Part shown: positions 27,853-41,771 of the stretch, in pieces
Layout of the letters: each line of letters starts with the position of its first letter
How positions within the stretch are numbered: position 1 is the stretch's first letter
Assembly (NCBI RefSeq): GCF_001442755.1
Contig: NZ_CP006367.1
Location: 1,674,001 to 1,738,000, forward strand
Direction: 5' to 3'
Source: Aureimonas sp. AU20
GTDB taxonomy: Bacteria > Pseudomonadota > Alphaproteobacteria > Rhizobiales > Rhizobiaceae
DNA: 64,000 nucleotides
The notes under the pieces: generated by a model
Databases searched by the model: none
What the model saw: the letters and a program-made list of their open reading frames with translations, nothing else
Told to the model about the DNA's origin: nothing
Program-made: the position numbers and the translations under genes

Positions 27853-28152
27853 GAGCCACATTCGAAGAGCGGGATAGCCGCGTCGTCATCGCCTTTGTCG
27901 GCCGCGTCTGGAAGAGGCGCCGGTATCGCAGGGGCGATGGCGTTCTTGAAAGCGAGTTTTCCGTGGCGAGCGTCAGTCCGTGCGGATCTCGTTCTTCTGA
28001 CGGGTAAGAATAGCTTGTCAGCTCACTGATCCGACCTGCCAGGCCCTGCGAACGGGGAGAGGATGTTCATCTCAGCCGCGCCATAACGGCATCCCAGGGC
28101 AAACCGAAATCGGTTCAGAGACCAAATTCAGAGATAAGGGAGTTGGCTCGAA
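27853..28152. other. intergenic region before the tRNA-Val cluster
   Basis: This 300-base stretch between the dehydrogenase gene and the 3' end of the first tRNA-Val has no open frame with a ribosome-binding site. I see no clear terminator or repeat in it. Confidence 0.4.
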
Positions 28153-28227
<75 letters not shown>

Positions 28228-28240
28228 ATTCGATGGAGCG

Positions 28241-28269
28241 CATAGACCATGTTCTTGGCCTGTCGTCAA
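28241..28269 (-). promoter_or_regulatory. promoter of tRNA-Val copy 1
   Basis: TTGACG (28264-28269) and TCTATG (28241-28246) on the minus strand are 17 bases apart and end 13 bases before the mature tRNA. The same layout precedes the other two copies. Confidence 0.65.
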
Positions 28270-28355
28270 GAATGCGGAGAGGCGAAAACAGCCGCTCGGA
28301 TCGTTTTTAGACGAAACGCATGTCGGATTTTTGAAGGCTGGTGGGAAGCGTCGAA

Positions 28356-28430
<75 letters not shown>

Positions 28431-28443
28431 ATTCGACGAGGCG

Positions 28444-28472
28444 GATAGACCATGTTCGGCCTGCGTCGTCAA
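28444..28472 (-). promoter_or_regulatory. promoter of tRNA-Val copy 2
   Basis: TTGACG (28467-28472) and TCTATC (28444-28449) on the minus strand with a 17-base spacer. The whole stretch closely resembles that before copy 1, showing that the duplicated unit included the promoter. Confidence 0.65.
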
Positions 28473-28616
28473 GAATGGGAATGGACGGAAAAGGGAAGAA
28501 GGAGAAGGCGCGAAACGCGCCCGTCACCGATGCTGCAACGCGCGGTTCGCTTCGCTACCATAGTGCTACGTAAGCCTGAAAGAGGCTTCACGTCGACCGG
28601 ATTGGGAAGGCTCGAA

Positions 28617-28691
<75 letters not shown>

Positions 28692-28704
28692 ATTCGATGA
28701 CGCG

Positions 28705-28733
28705 CTTAGGCCATCTTGCGGCGGCGAGGTCAA
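28705..28733 (-). promoter_or_regulatory. promoter of tRNA-Val copy 3
   Basis: TTGACC (28728-28733) and CCTAAG (28705-28710) on the minus strand with a 17-base spacer. Position relative to the tRNA matches the other copies, though the sequence has diverged more. Confidence 0.5.
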
Positions 28734-28759
28734 GTGATTCCCGCCGCCTTGCCGATGCC

Positions 28760-29125
28760 TCAGGCAGCGTCCTGCAGCATCTTGCCGACCTCCTCGACCA
28801 GCTCGCGCAGGTGGAAGGGCTTGGACAGGATCTTGGCGTCCTTGGGGGCCTTGGAGTCGGGGTTCAGCGCCACGGCGGCAAAGCCCGTGATGAACATGAC
28901 TTTCAGGTCCGGGTCGAGCTCCGTGGCGCGGCGCGCCAGTTCGATCCCGTCCATTTCCGGCATGACGATGTCGGTCAGGAGCAGCGAGAAGGGCTCCTCG
29001 CGCAGCCGCTCGTAGGCCGATCCGCCATTGTCGTAGGCCGTGACCTCGTAGCCCGCCTTTTCCAAGGCCTTGGCGAGGAAGCGGCGCATGTCGTTGTCGT
29101 CTTCGGCCAAAAGGATTTTGTACAT
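28760..29125 (-). CDS. cpdR: CpdR-type single-domain response regulator
   Basis: A 121-residue receiver domain with no output domain. The acidic pocket is LLAEDDND near the start, the phosphoacceptor Asp52 sits in LLLTDIVMPEMDG, the Thr in MFITGFAAVA, and the Lys in ILSKPFHLRELVEEV. This is the pattern of CpdR, which in alphaproteobacteria receives phosphate through the CckA-ChpT relay and, when unphosphorylated, directs ClpXP to degrade cell-cycle proteins. Whether this organism uses it the same way is inferred from the family. Confidence 0.92.
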   Translation of the reverse strand: MYKILLAEDDNDMRRFLAKALEKAGYEVTAYDNGGSAYERLREEPFSLLLTDIVMPEMDGIELARRATELDPDLKVMFITGFAAVALNPDSKAPKDAKILSKPFHLRELVEEVGKMLQDAA

Positions 29126-29279
29126 TCGTCCATGTCCGTCTGCCGGGTGAGCCCGGATGGAAGCCCGTATCCGACGATCCTTTTAGCAGATTGCTTAAAC
29201 AAGGGCTAAATGGAATGTTCAGGAGGCTTTGAGACCTTATATTCGACCAGGAAGGCTTAAGAAAGGGGAAGGAGCGACG

Positions 29280-30188
29280 TTGCAGACCGCCATACCGAGC
29301 TTTGAAACGGCGGCCGGCCCGTGCCCAGCCTTCGAGATCGTCGAACCTGTCGATCAGACGCTTCCCTTCGTCTTCTGCTCGCCCCATAGCGGGCGGGCCT
29401 ATCCCAGCGATTTCGTGGCGCAGAGCCGGCTCGGGCCGGACGCGATCCGCCGCTCCGAGGATCTGTTCGTAGACCAGCTCTTCGACTTCGTGCCCGCGCT
29501 CGGCGCGCCCTTTCTTCTGGCGCGGTTTCCGCGCGCCTATCTCGACGTGAACCGCGAGCCCTACGAGCTCGACCCCGGCATGTTCGCCGGCGCCTTGCCC
29601 GACTTCGCCAACTCGGCCTCCGTGCGCGTCGCCGGGGGGCTCGGCACCATTCCGCGCATCGTCGCCGAGCGCGAGGAGATCTACCGCGCCAAGCTGCCGC
29701 TCGCCGAGATCGAGCGGCGCGTCGACGGTATCTACTTTCCCTTTCACGAGGCGCTGGAAGGGCTGATCGAGCGCACGCGCCGCCGCTTCGGCTTCGCCAT
29801 CCTGGTGGACTGCCATTCCATGCCCTCCTCGGTGCGGCTGATGCCGGGCGGGCGGCGGGCGGACATGGTGGTGGGCGACCGGTTCGGAACCAGCGCGCTG
29901 CACGCCTATGTCGCCATGATCACCCAGCGCCTCGGCGCGATGGGTTACGAGGTGACGCGCAACAAGCCCTATGCCGGCGGCTTCATCACCGAGCGCTACG
30001 GCCGGCCCAGGCGCGGCGTCCATGCGATCCAGATCGAGATCAACCGGGCGCTCTATGCCGACGAGGCGGCCTTCCTGCCACATGAGGGGTTCGCGGCGCT
30101 GCGGCGCGATCTCTGGAGCCTCGTCACCTGCTTCGCGGACGAGGTGGAAGCCGGCTGGCAGGGCGAGGCGGCGGCCGCCGCGGAGTAG
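29280..30188 (+). CDS. N-formylglutamate amidohydrolase
   Basis: About 302 residues starting at a TTG at 29280, chosen because GGAAGGAG lies at normal distance; an earlier TTG at 29229 follows AGGAGG too closely. Family motifs are FVFCSPHSGRAYP, YLDVNREPYELDPGMF, GTIPRIVAEREEIY, and LVDCHSMPSS, which supply the zinc-type active-site His and acidic residues. The enzyme releases glutamate and formate from N-formylglutamate at the end of histidine degradation, but no other hut genes are near, so a broader deformylase role is possible. hisN follows 121 bases later. Confidence 0.88.
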   Translation: MQTAIPSFETAAGPCPAFEIVEPVDQTLPFVFCSPHSGRAYPSDFVAQSRLGPDAIRRSEDLFVDQLFDFVPALGAPFLLARFPRAYLDVNREPYELDPGMFAGALPDFANSASVRVAGGLGTIPRIVAEREEIYRAKLPLAEIERRVDGIYFPFHEALEGLIERTRRRFGFAILVDCHSMPSSVRLMPGGRRADMVVGDRFGTSALHAYVAMITQRLGAMGYEVTRNKPYAGGFITERYGRPRRGVHAIQIEINRALYADEAAFLPHEGFAALRRDLWSLVTCFADEVEAGWQGEAAAAAE

Positions 30189-30309
30189 GGCGGCGCAGGG
30201 CTGCGGGCGCGTTCGCCGCTCTCAGCGCGTTCCGCGCGTCCGGCAGCCCCCTTGGCCTTGCGGGGCAAGCTGAGTCATATGGGCGGCGCCTCAGCCGAAG
30301 GATTCGTCC

Positions 30310-31089
30310 ATGCAGCTTCCCGATGCCGACTTCCTGTTCCGCCTCGCCGACGTGGCGGCCAAGGAAACCTTGCCCCGTTTCCGCCAGCCGCTTCTCGTCC
30401 ATAACAAGCCGCGCGAGGGCTACACGTTCGATCCCGTGACTGAGGCTGACCGCGAGGCCGAGAAGGCGATTCGCCGTGTGATCGAGGAAAGCTTCCCTAC
30501 CCATGCCATTCTGGGCGAGGAGTTCGGGCGCACGGGCGAGGGCGATCTTCTCTGGGTGATCGATCCCGTTGACGGGACCCGGCCCTTCATCTGCGGCGTG
30601 CCGGTCTGGGGCACGTTGATCGGGCTGACGGTCCGAGGCGTCGCGCAGTTCGGGATCATGAGCCAGCCCTATACGGGCGAGCGCTTCTGGGCGACGCCGG
30701 AGGGCGCGTGGAGCGACGGACCGCTCGGCCAGCGAACGTTGCAGGTGCGCGATGTCGGCGGCCTGGAAAGTGCCACGCTGTTTTCGTCGGCGCCCGAACT
30801 GTTCAAGAACCCGTTGAAGGCGCGCTTTCAGTCCCTGGTGGATCAGGTGCAGCTGACGCGATTCGGCGCCGATTGCTATGCCTTCGCCATGCTCGCCTCC
30901 GGCCATGTCGACATCTGCGTCGAGCCCGGCCTGCAGCCCTACGACATTGTCGCGCTGACCCCTCTGGTAGAGAAGGCGGGCGGCGTCATCACCACGTTCA
31001 GCGGAGATCGGCCGGAAGAGGGCGGCGACGTCATCGCCGCCGCGACGCCCAAGCTGCATGAAGCGGCGCTGCGCATCCTGAACGGCTGA
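30310..31089 (+). CDS. hisN: histidinol-phosphatase (inositol-monophosphatase type)
   Basis: A 259-residue protein of the IMPase superfamily. Metal-binding motifs are HAILGEEFGRTGEGD, LLWVIDPVDGTRPFICGVPVWG (DPxDGT) and, late, VEPGLQPYDIVALTPLVEKAGG. The TRPFICG and LQPYD features are typical of the HisN subgroup, which dephosphorylates histidinol phosphate in histidine synthesis. General inositol phosphatase activity cannot be ruled out. It converges on the hydrolase gene that follows. Confidence 0.9.
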   Translation: MQLPDADFLFRLADVAAKETLPRFRQPLLVHNKPREGYTFDPVTEADREAEKAIRRVIEESFPTHAILGEEFGRTGEGDLLWVIDPVDGTRPFICGVPVWGTLIGLTVRGVAQFGIMSQPYTGERFWATPEGAWSDGPLGQRTLQVRDVGGLESATLFSSAPELFKNPLKARFQSLVDQVQLTRFGADCYAFAMLASGHVDICVEPGLQPYDIVALTPLVEKAGGVITTFSGDRPEEGGDVIAAATPKLHEAALRILNG

Positions 31090-31108
31090 GCCGCCTTCGC
31101 TCCCAGCC

Positions 31109-32164
31109 TCAGTTGGCTCCGGCGGGAAGCGCTGCCACCAGCGCTTCTTCCACCAGCGCCGTATCCACGGCCGGCTCGGGAGGCCGCACCCGCGGCAGGG
31201 CGGAGTCGAGAAAGGCCTCGAAGGCGGAGAGGGTCGGCTCGCGAAAGCGGTCGGCCTCCTGCAGCAATTCGTGGCGGGCGCCCGGCACGCGCAGGAAATG
31301 CCCCGAGCGCATGCGCCAGGCCAGCCGCTCGGCGGTGCGTTTGGAGACGATGCGATCGGCCCCGGCCGCGATAAAGAGCGTCGGGATGCGCATCCGGGCG
31401 ATACGATCGGAATCGTCGAGGCGCCGCTGCGCTTTCAGGACGGCCCGTAGCCACGAAGCCGAAAGCGAATCGACGAAGAGATCGGGCGCCGCGATCTGAA
31501 GCGCGAGATTGCGCTCGACGCGAGCGCGGTCGGAGGTCAGCGGATTGTCGGCGAGGCTGGCGCCCGGCTCGATGCGGCGGGCGCGGCGCAGCGGCACCCG
31601 GCCGAGCCCCGCCCAGTGCAGCGAGCCGGCGAGGAAGCCGATCAGCCGCGTCTTGAAAGCCGAGCCGGGCAGGCCGACGAAGGGCGCGAGCAGCACCATG
31701 CGCTCCACGCGCGGCTCCAGCCGTTCCATCGCTGCGAGCGCCACCAGCCCGCCCATGGAATGAGCAAGGATCGCGTAAGGGCCTGGGCAGCGCGCCAGCA
31801 CGACCTCCGAAAAGACGCGTAGGAGATCGTCGGCGTAATGCCCAACGCGCGTGACGTGGCCGACCGTCGGGCTGCGCGTGCTGCGGAAGGAGCGGCCCTG
31901 GCCGCGCCAGTCGAAGGTCGCGACGCAAAAGCCGAGGCGGTTGAGATCCCGCATCGTCTCGAAATATTTCTCGCTCGCCTCGTTGCGCCCCTGAAGCAGG
32001 ATCACCGTGCCACGGCTTGGACCGCCCTCCGCTCCGAGCGCCAGCGCATAGCGCAGGCGGCGCTCCCGGCCGAGATCCAGGAACCCGAATTCGACATCCG
32101 TGGGCGGCGGATTGTCCGGCGAGCCGACGAAGGGCGCGGCCAAGGGAGCGGAGGTTTCGGACAC
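31109..32164 (-). CDS. alpha/beta hydrolase, lysophospholipase/monoacylglycerol-lipase type
   Basis: About 351 residues from a GTG at 32164, preferred because GGGAG lies upstream; an ATG at 32191 in frame is possible. The Hydrolase_4 fold is clear: VILLQGRNEASEKYFETMRD, FDWRGQGRSFRSTRSP, the nucleophile elbow YAILAHSMGGLVALAAME with Ser, Asp in TLFIAAGADRIVS and His in VPGARHELLQEADRF. This is the PldB group acting on lysophospholipids or monoacylglycerols. No export signal is seen, so it is probably cytoplasmic or membrane-associated. Confidence 0.88.
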   Translation of the reverse strand: MSETSAPLAAPFVGSPDNPPPTDVEFGFLDLGRERRLRYALALGAEGGPSRGTVILLQGRNEASEKYFETMRDLNRLGFCVATFDWRGQGRSFRSTRSPTVGHVTRVGHYADDLLRVFSEVVLARCPGPYAILAHSMGGLVALAAMERLEPRVERMVLLAPFVGLPGSAFKTRLIGFLAGSLHWAGLGRVPLRRARRIEPGASLADNPLTSDRARVERNLALQIAAPDLFVDSLSASWLRAVLKAQRRLDDSDRIARMRIPTLFIAAGADRIVSKRTAERLAWRMRSGHFLRVPGARHELLQEADRFREPTLSAFEAFLDSALPRVRPPEPAVDTALVEEALVAALPAGAN

Positions 32165-32689
32165 GAGATGACACTCCCTTCGAACGGCCATGCCGCCCGC
32201 CGCAACCAGGCGGGACGCCCGAAGCTTATAGCCAGGCCGAAGGGGGAAAGGCGAGGGCGTGAGGGTGGAGCGATCTCCTCGGGGCCGCTCAGGCGCGGGT
32301 GCGCAAGCGCGAAAGGGAGCCGACCTCGCATTGTGGACGAGGCCGGCTCCGCGCAACCCTGGCGGAAGGGACGGGACGCCAGGACTGTGTCCCCCCAGGC
32401 CTTTCGACCCAGCGGAGCCCGGAGATTGCGACATGGCGGATGAACGGAGGCGGAAGAGCCCGTTCAGGCGGCGTTCATCCGGTGCGCGAGCCGCAAGCTC
32501 TTGTTCCAAATGGTTGAAAAAATCCGCACGAAAAATTCGGAGGCAGGCTTGAAGGCCGATTTGGAGCTTACCATCTCCAACTCGTGGCCGCCGAACGGGG
32601 CCACTGACCCGAAGCCCTCCGCCGAAACGGGGAGGACAATCGCTTCGCGTCAAAGTCGCAAACCTGTTGCTTCCTTATGGAGAACGACC
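32165..32689. other. intergenic region with the hsp20 leader
   Basis: This divergent region holds the start of the hydrolase gene on one side and the hsp20 leader on the other. Open frames here have no ribosome-binding site and look accidental. Apart from the leader structure listed separately, I see no gene. Confidence 0.5.
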
Positions 32690-32692
32690 ATG
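32599..32692 (+). promoter_or_regulatory. ROSE-like RNA thermometer in the hsp20 leader
   Basis: Directly before the start codon, TTGCTTCC (32667-32674) can pair with GGAGAAC (32679-32685), masking the GGAG ribosome-binding site, and includes the conserved TTGCT word of ROSE elements with its unpaired G. A second hairpin, CCTCC and GGAGG around GCCGAAACGG, lies further upstream (about 32618-32640). ROSE leaders repress small heat-shock genes at normal temperature in rhizobia. I did not compute a fold. Confidence 0.65.
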
Positions 32693-33151
32693 CGTCATGT
32701 TGATTTCGCACCCCTCTATCGCTCCACCGTCGGCTTCGACCGCCTGTTCTCGATGCTCGACACGTTGGGCTCGAACGAGGCCGCCCAGAGCTACCCGCCC
32801 TACAATATCGAGCGCACCGGCGAGAACGCCTACCGCATCACCATGGCCGTGGCCGGCTTCGGCGACGGCGAGCTTTCGATCGAGTCGCGTGAGAACACGC
32901 TGACCGTCAAGGGCGAGAAGGCGGAAGCCGAGGGCGAGAAGGCCGAATTCCTGTATCGCGGCATTGCCGGCCGCACCTTCGAGCGCCGCTTCCAGCTGGC
33001 CGAGCATGTCGAGGTAAAGGGTGCCAGCCTGAAGAACGGCCTTCTGCACATCGACCTTCTGCGGGTGATTCCCGAGGCGATGAAGCCGCGCCGCATCGAG
33101 ATCTCGAACGCCAACGCCAATGCGAAGACGATCGAGGCCAACGCAGCCTGA
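32690..33151 (+). CDS. small heat-shock protein Hsp20 (IbpA type)
   Basis: A 153-residue protein from the ATG at 32690 with GGAG upstream. The N-terminus (MRHVDFAPLYRSTVGFDRLF) is typical of the class A rhizobial Hsp20 proteins, followed by the alpha-crystallin domain: YPPYNIERTGENAYRITMAV, LTVKGEKAEAEGEKAEFLYRG, FERRFQLAEHVEV and NGLLHIDLLR. It is an ATP-independent holdase that binds unfolding proteins in large oligomers. A ROSE-like leader suggests thermal control of translation. A terminator follows. Confidence 0.93.
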   Translation: MRHVDFAPLYRSTVGFDRLFSMLDTLGSNEAAQSYPPYNIERTGENAYRITMAVAGFGDGELSIESRENTLTVKGEKAEAEGEKAEFLYRGIAGRTFERRFQLAEHVEVKGASLKNGLLHIDLLRVIPEAMKPRRIEISNANANAKTIEANAA

Positions 33152-33178
33152 TCGGCCTGTTACTTTCTGAGCATGAGA

Positions 33179-33204
33179 ACGGCGTCCTTCGGGGCGCCGT
33201 TTTC
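33179..33204 (+). terminator. intrinsic terminator after hsp20
   Basis: ACGGCGTCC and GGGCGCCGT pair in a nine-base stem capped by a TTCG tetraloop, followed by TTTTC. A very stable terminator for the heat-shock gene. Confidence 0.85.
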
Positions 33205-33230
33205 GTTGCCGCGCTCGGCTTAAAGACAAA

Positions 33231-33267
33231 AAAGGGCCGGGTGCGCGATTCACGCATCCGGCCCTTT
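33231..33267 (-). terminator. intrinsic terminator of the Rmf-like gene
   Basis: AAAGGGCCGG and CCGGCCCTTT form the stem. Read on the minus strand it ends in a run of six T, so it terminates the leftward transcript; the A-rich flank makes it weaker on the plus strand. Confidence 0.8.
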
Positions 33268-33288
33268 GGAGTTCAGAGGCTCAAGGCG

Positions 33289-33501
33289 TCAGTGCCGCGC
33301 CTCGGAGGCCGTGCCTGTCGCGCCAGCCGTGGAGTCGCCCGCCGTGCTCGACCGGAAATGGCCGGGATCGGTGTTGCGGCTCTCGGTCCAGCCTGCCATC
33401 CATTCCGCCCGAAGGCTCGACCCGACGGGATATTCGCAGGACGACATCGGATGGTTGTTCTGGAAGGCCAGTTTGCCTTGATGAAATGCGTCGGTCGCCA
33501 T
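33289..33501 (-). CDS. ribosome modulation factor-like small protein
   Basis: A 70-residue protein preceded by GAGGAGG. The central segment NNHPMSSCEYPVGSSLRAEW followed by MAGWTES resembles the CPY-x-x-GS-x-x-R-x-x-WMxGW core of ribosome modulation factor (Rmf), which dimerises 70S ribosomes in stationary phase. The first 20 residues (AFHQGKLAF) also fit the family's N-terminal helix. The C-terminal tail is Ser/Thr/Ala-rich and not conserved. A strong terminator follows. Its role as an actual hibernation factor is inferred. Confidence 0.75.
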   Translation of the reverse strand: MATDAFHQGKLAFQNNHPMSSCEYPVGSSLRAEWMAGWTESRNTDPGHFRSSTAGDSTAGATGTASEARH

Positions 33502-33588
33502 GAGTTCCTCCTCGTTGACTGACGTCAGGAGAAAACTCGCGAAGCCGGCCTCCGTTCCCTGATTTTCAGCGAAGCGAATCTCGCAACC

Positions 33589-34638
33589 TCAGGCGATCAG
33601 CGATCCGAACCGGTCGACATCCGCCGCTTCCGTCGACCAGCTGGTGACGAGCCGGACGAGCTGCTCGTTTTCGCCGAGCCGCCCCGCGCTGCCATGGGGC
33701 ATGTTCCAATCGTAGAACACGGCGCCCTCGGCTCGCAGCGCCTCGGCAGTAGGCCGCTCCAGGATCGCGAAGACCTCGTTGGAGCGCGTTTCCCAGGCTT
33801 GGCGCGCGTGGCTGGAAGCATCGATGCCGGCGCGCAGCCGGTGGGCCATCGCGTTGGCGTGGGATGCGAGTTCCAGCCAGAGCCCGTTTTCGAGATAGGC
33901 CATGAACTGCGCCGCCATGAAGCGCGTCTTGGAAAAGAGCTGCGCGCCGCGCTTGCGGATATAGGGGAATTGCCGGGCTTTGTCGGGGTCGAAGAAGACT
34001 ACCGCTTCGGCGCACCAGCAGCCGTTCTTGGTGGCGCCGAAGGACAGGATGTCGATGCCCGCCCGCCAGGTCATGTCGGCGGGCGAGAGGTTGGTGGCCG
34101 CCAGCGCGTTGGCGAAGCGCGCCCCGTCCATATGGAAGGCGAGGTCCTGCTCGTGGGCGATGGCGGCGATGGCCGCAATCTCGTCCAGGCCGTAAAGCGT
34201 GCCGACCTCGCTTGCCTGGCTGATCGTCACCGCCATGGGCTGGCCGGCATGGATGAAGCCGGGGCGGAAGCGCGCAAGCTCGTGGCGGAGATGATCCGCG
34301 TCGATCCGACCGAGCGCGCCGTCCACCGGCGCCATGCGGGCGCCATGGGTGAAGAATTCCGGCGCGCCGCACTCGTCCTCCACCACATGCGCCTCGCGGT
34401 GGCACATCACCACACCGCCCGGCCGGTTGACGGCGGCGAAGCTCAGGGAGTTGGCCGCCGTTCCCGTGCCGACGAAGAACACTGCCACCTCGCGCTCGAA
34501 GATTTCGTTGAAGCGCCGCTCCACGGCCTTGTCGAGTTCGCTGGCGCCATAGGCGGCGGCCATGCCGGCACCATGGGTGGACAGGGCGGTGGAGATGGCC
34601 GGATGGGCGCCGGACCAATTGTCGGATGCGAAGATCAT
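33589..34638 (-). CDS. ltaE: low-specificity L-threonine aldolase
   Basis: A 349-residue PLP enzyme from the ATG at 34638 with GGAAAGG upstream; the frame is open further 5' through a palindromic repeat, but homology begins at MIFASDNWSGAHP. Motifs are FFVGTGTAANSLSFAAV, HREAHVVEDECGAPEF, FHMDGARFANALAA (Asp of the PLP pyridine contact) and ILSFGATKNGCWCAEA with the Schiff-base Lys. It cleaves L-threonine or allo-threonine to glycine and acetaldehyde. The repeat 30 bases upstream may shape its leader. Confidence 0.92.
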   Translation of the reverse strand: MIFASDNWSGAHPAISTALSTHGAGMAAAYGASELDKAVERRFNEIFEREVAVFFVGTGTAANSLSFAAVNRPGGVVMCHREAHVVEDECGAPEFFTHGARMAPVDGALGRIDADHLRHELARFRPGFIHAGQPMAVTISQASEVGTLYGLDEIAAIAAIAHEQDLAFHMDGARFANALAATNLSPADMTWRAGIDILSFGATKNGCWCAEAVVFFDPDKARQFPYIRKRGAQLFSKTRFMAAQFMAYLENGLWLELASHANAMAHRLRAGIDASSHARQAWETRSNEVFAILERPTAEALRAEGAVFYDWNMPHGSAGRLGENEQLVRLVTSWSTEAADVDRFGSLIA

Positions 34639-34667
34639 GAGAACCTTTCCCGCAGAAACCGCTTGAG

Positions 34668-34827
34668 AGCCTGTTTGATAAGTCTGCCGGTCCGGCCCTG
34701 CGGCTCTTTTGCGCCGAGGCTTCGTCGCCGATCCTCGCCGATGCCGCCAGCATCGGCGAGGATCGGCGCCTTGCGAGCTTTGAGAGATCGCTCGCCGACC
34801 TTTCGCCGCAGACCTATCAAACAGGTT
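34668..34827. repeat. 160-bp palindromic repeat, copy 2 (upstream of ltaE)
   Basis: The ends AGCCTGTTTGATA (34668-34680) and TATCAAACAGGTT (34815-34827) are near-perfect inverted repeats, extending inward with few mismatches. At the centre is a perfect 19-base-pair stem (34726-34744 with 34750-34768) around the loop CGCCA. Its sequence matches the reverse complement of copy 1 over the central half. It lies between the divergent ltaE and gltB genes and keeps a frame open into ltaE. Confidence 0.7.
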
Positions 34828-34880
34828 CGAACCAGCCCTTGCGCGCTTCAAACCGGGCCGTCAACGAGTTAGAAACACTC

Positions 34881-34909
34881 TTGAAAAAATCCAGGGAACC
34901 TGCGATAAG
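34881..34909 (+). promoter_or_regulatory. sigma-70-type promoter for gltB
   Basis: TTGAAA (34881-34886) and GATAAG (34904-34909) are separated by exactly 17 bases. The predicted transcript start near 34916 gives a leader of about 210 bases before the gltB ATG. Confidence 0.5.
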
Positions 34910-34966
34910 CTCGGAAATATGGCAGCAATGCTGACCTAATTGTCGGCGCGAAGCCGCAACATCGAA

Positions 34967-35013
34967 CCCCGCAGACAAACGGGGCCTTGGAGTTCGGGGC
35001 CAGGATTGGCCCC
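34967..35013 (+). promoter_or_regulatory. two hairpins in the gltB leader
   Basis: CCCCG (34967-34971) pairs with CGGGG (34980-34984), and GGGGCCA (34996-35002) pairs with TGGCCCC (35007-35013) around GGAT. No T-run follows and the start codon is over 100 bases away. They may be part of a regulatory leader; no known riboswitch class is recognised. Confidence 0.35.
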
Positions 35014-35129
35014 TGTCGAAACGGGATCGGTTTCGGGCGTGGCGGTTCTCAGTACCGACTGCGCCTCGTGGCCTGCCCGCAGGTTGAGCCCGCCTCGAGG
35101 CGCGGCTCGTGAAAGGGAGACGTGACGCG

Positions 35130-39845
<4,716 letters not shown>

Positions 39846-39876
39846 GGCGATGCGGCTTTAGGGCCGGTTCCGTCAG

Positions 39877-40014
39877 GTGGTGGCGATCGCGATCGCCGCC
39901 GCCACTCCCCTCGGGGTCTGGTGGGTGAACGGCTTTCTGCCGCTGCCCGCCAAACTGCTCGGCGCCACGCTGGGTTTTTCAAATTGGGCTTGGTGGTCGC
40001 TTCGAGGCGTCTGA
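39877..40014 (+). CDS. small hydrophobic protein between gltB and gltD
   Basis: A 45-codon frame from a GTG at 39877 (a second GTG follows at once). The product reads VVAIAIAAATPLGVWWVNGF, then LPLPAKLLGATLGFSNWAW, then WSLRGV: one clear membrane helix, then a Trp-rich second hydrophobic segment with a basic end. Codon-third positions are G/C-rich as in neighbouring genes. The ribosome-binding site is weak. It sits in the gltB-gltD transcript and may be a small membrane protein; it could also be chance. Confidence 0.5.
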   Translation: MVAIAIAAATPLGVWWVNGFLPLPAKLLGATLGFSNWAWWSLRGV

Positions 40015-40224
40015 CCTTTTCTCGATCGACTCACGGTCGGAGAAGGGGAGACGCCCCGGCGGGACCCCGACAATCGCTCGCGAAGTCTGGACGCGTTCTA
40101 TTCTCGCGGAATTTGGTGTAATGCGACGCACGTCGACGCGGCCCGGTGGTTCGGGCCAGCGGGCGTCGCGCTGCGGTCTGCCGCCGCATGGCTCATGCGG
40201 CGGAACTGGAGACGGAGGGGCATT

Positions 40225-41679
<1,455 letters not shown>

Positions 41680-41705
41680 ACCAGCGAGACGTCAAACCGA
41701 TCGGA

Positions 41706-41741
41706 AAGGCTCGCCTCCACGCCGGGGCGGGCCTTTTTTTT
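41706..41741 (+). terminator. intrinsic terminator after gltD
   Basis: AAGGCTCGCC and GGCGGGCCTT form a stem with one G-T wobble, followed by eight T. It separates gltD from the convergent SGNH gene. Confidence 0.88.
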
Positions 41742-41771
41742 GACGGAAGCTCCGGGCCTGCGCCGATCCCG

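Noticed and set aside
26722..27861. Upstream extension of the LysR gene opposite the dehydrogenase gene
   Set aside because: Homology and the helix-turn-helix begin at 26721; the extension is antisense to a clear dehydrogenase.
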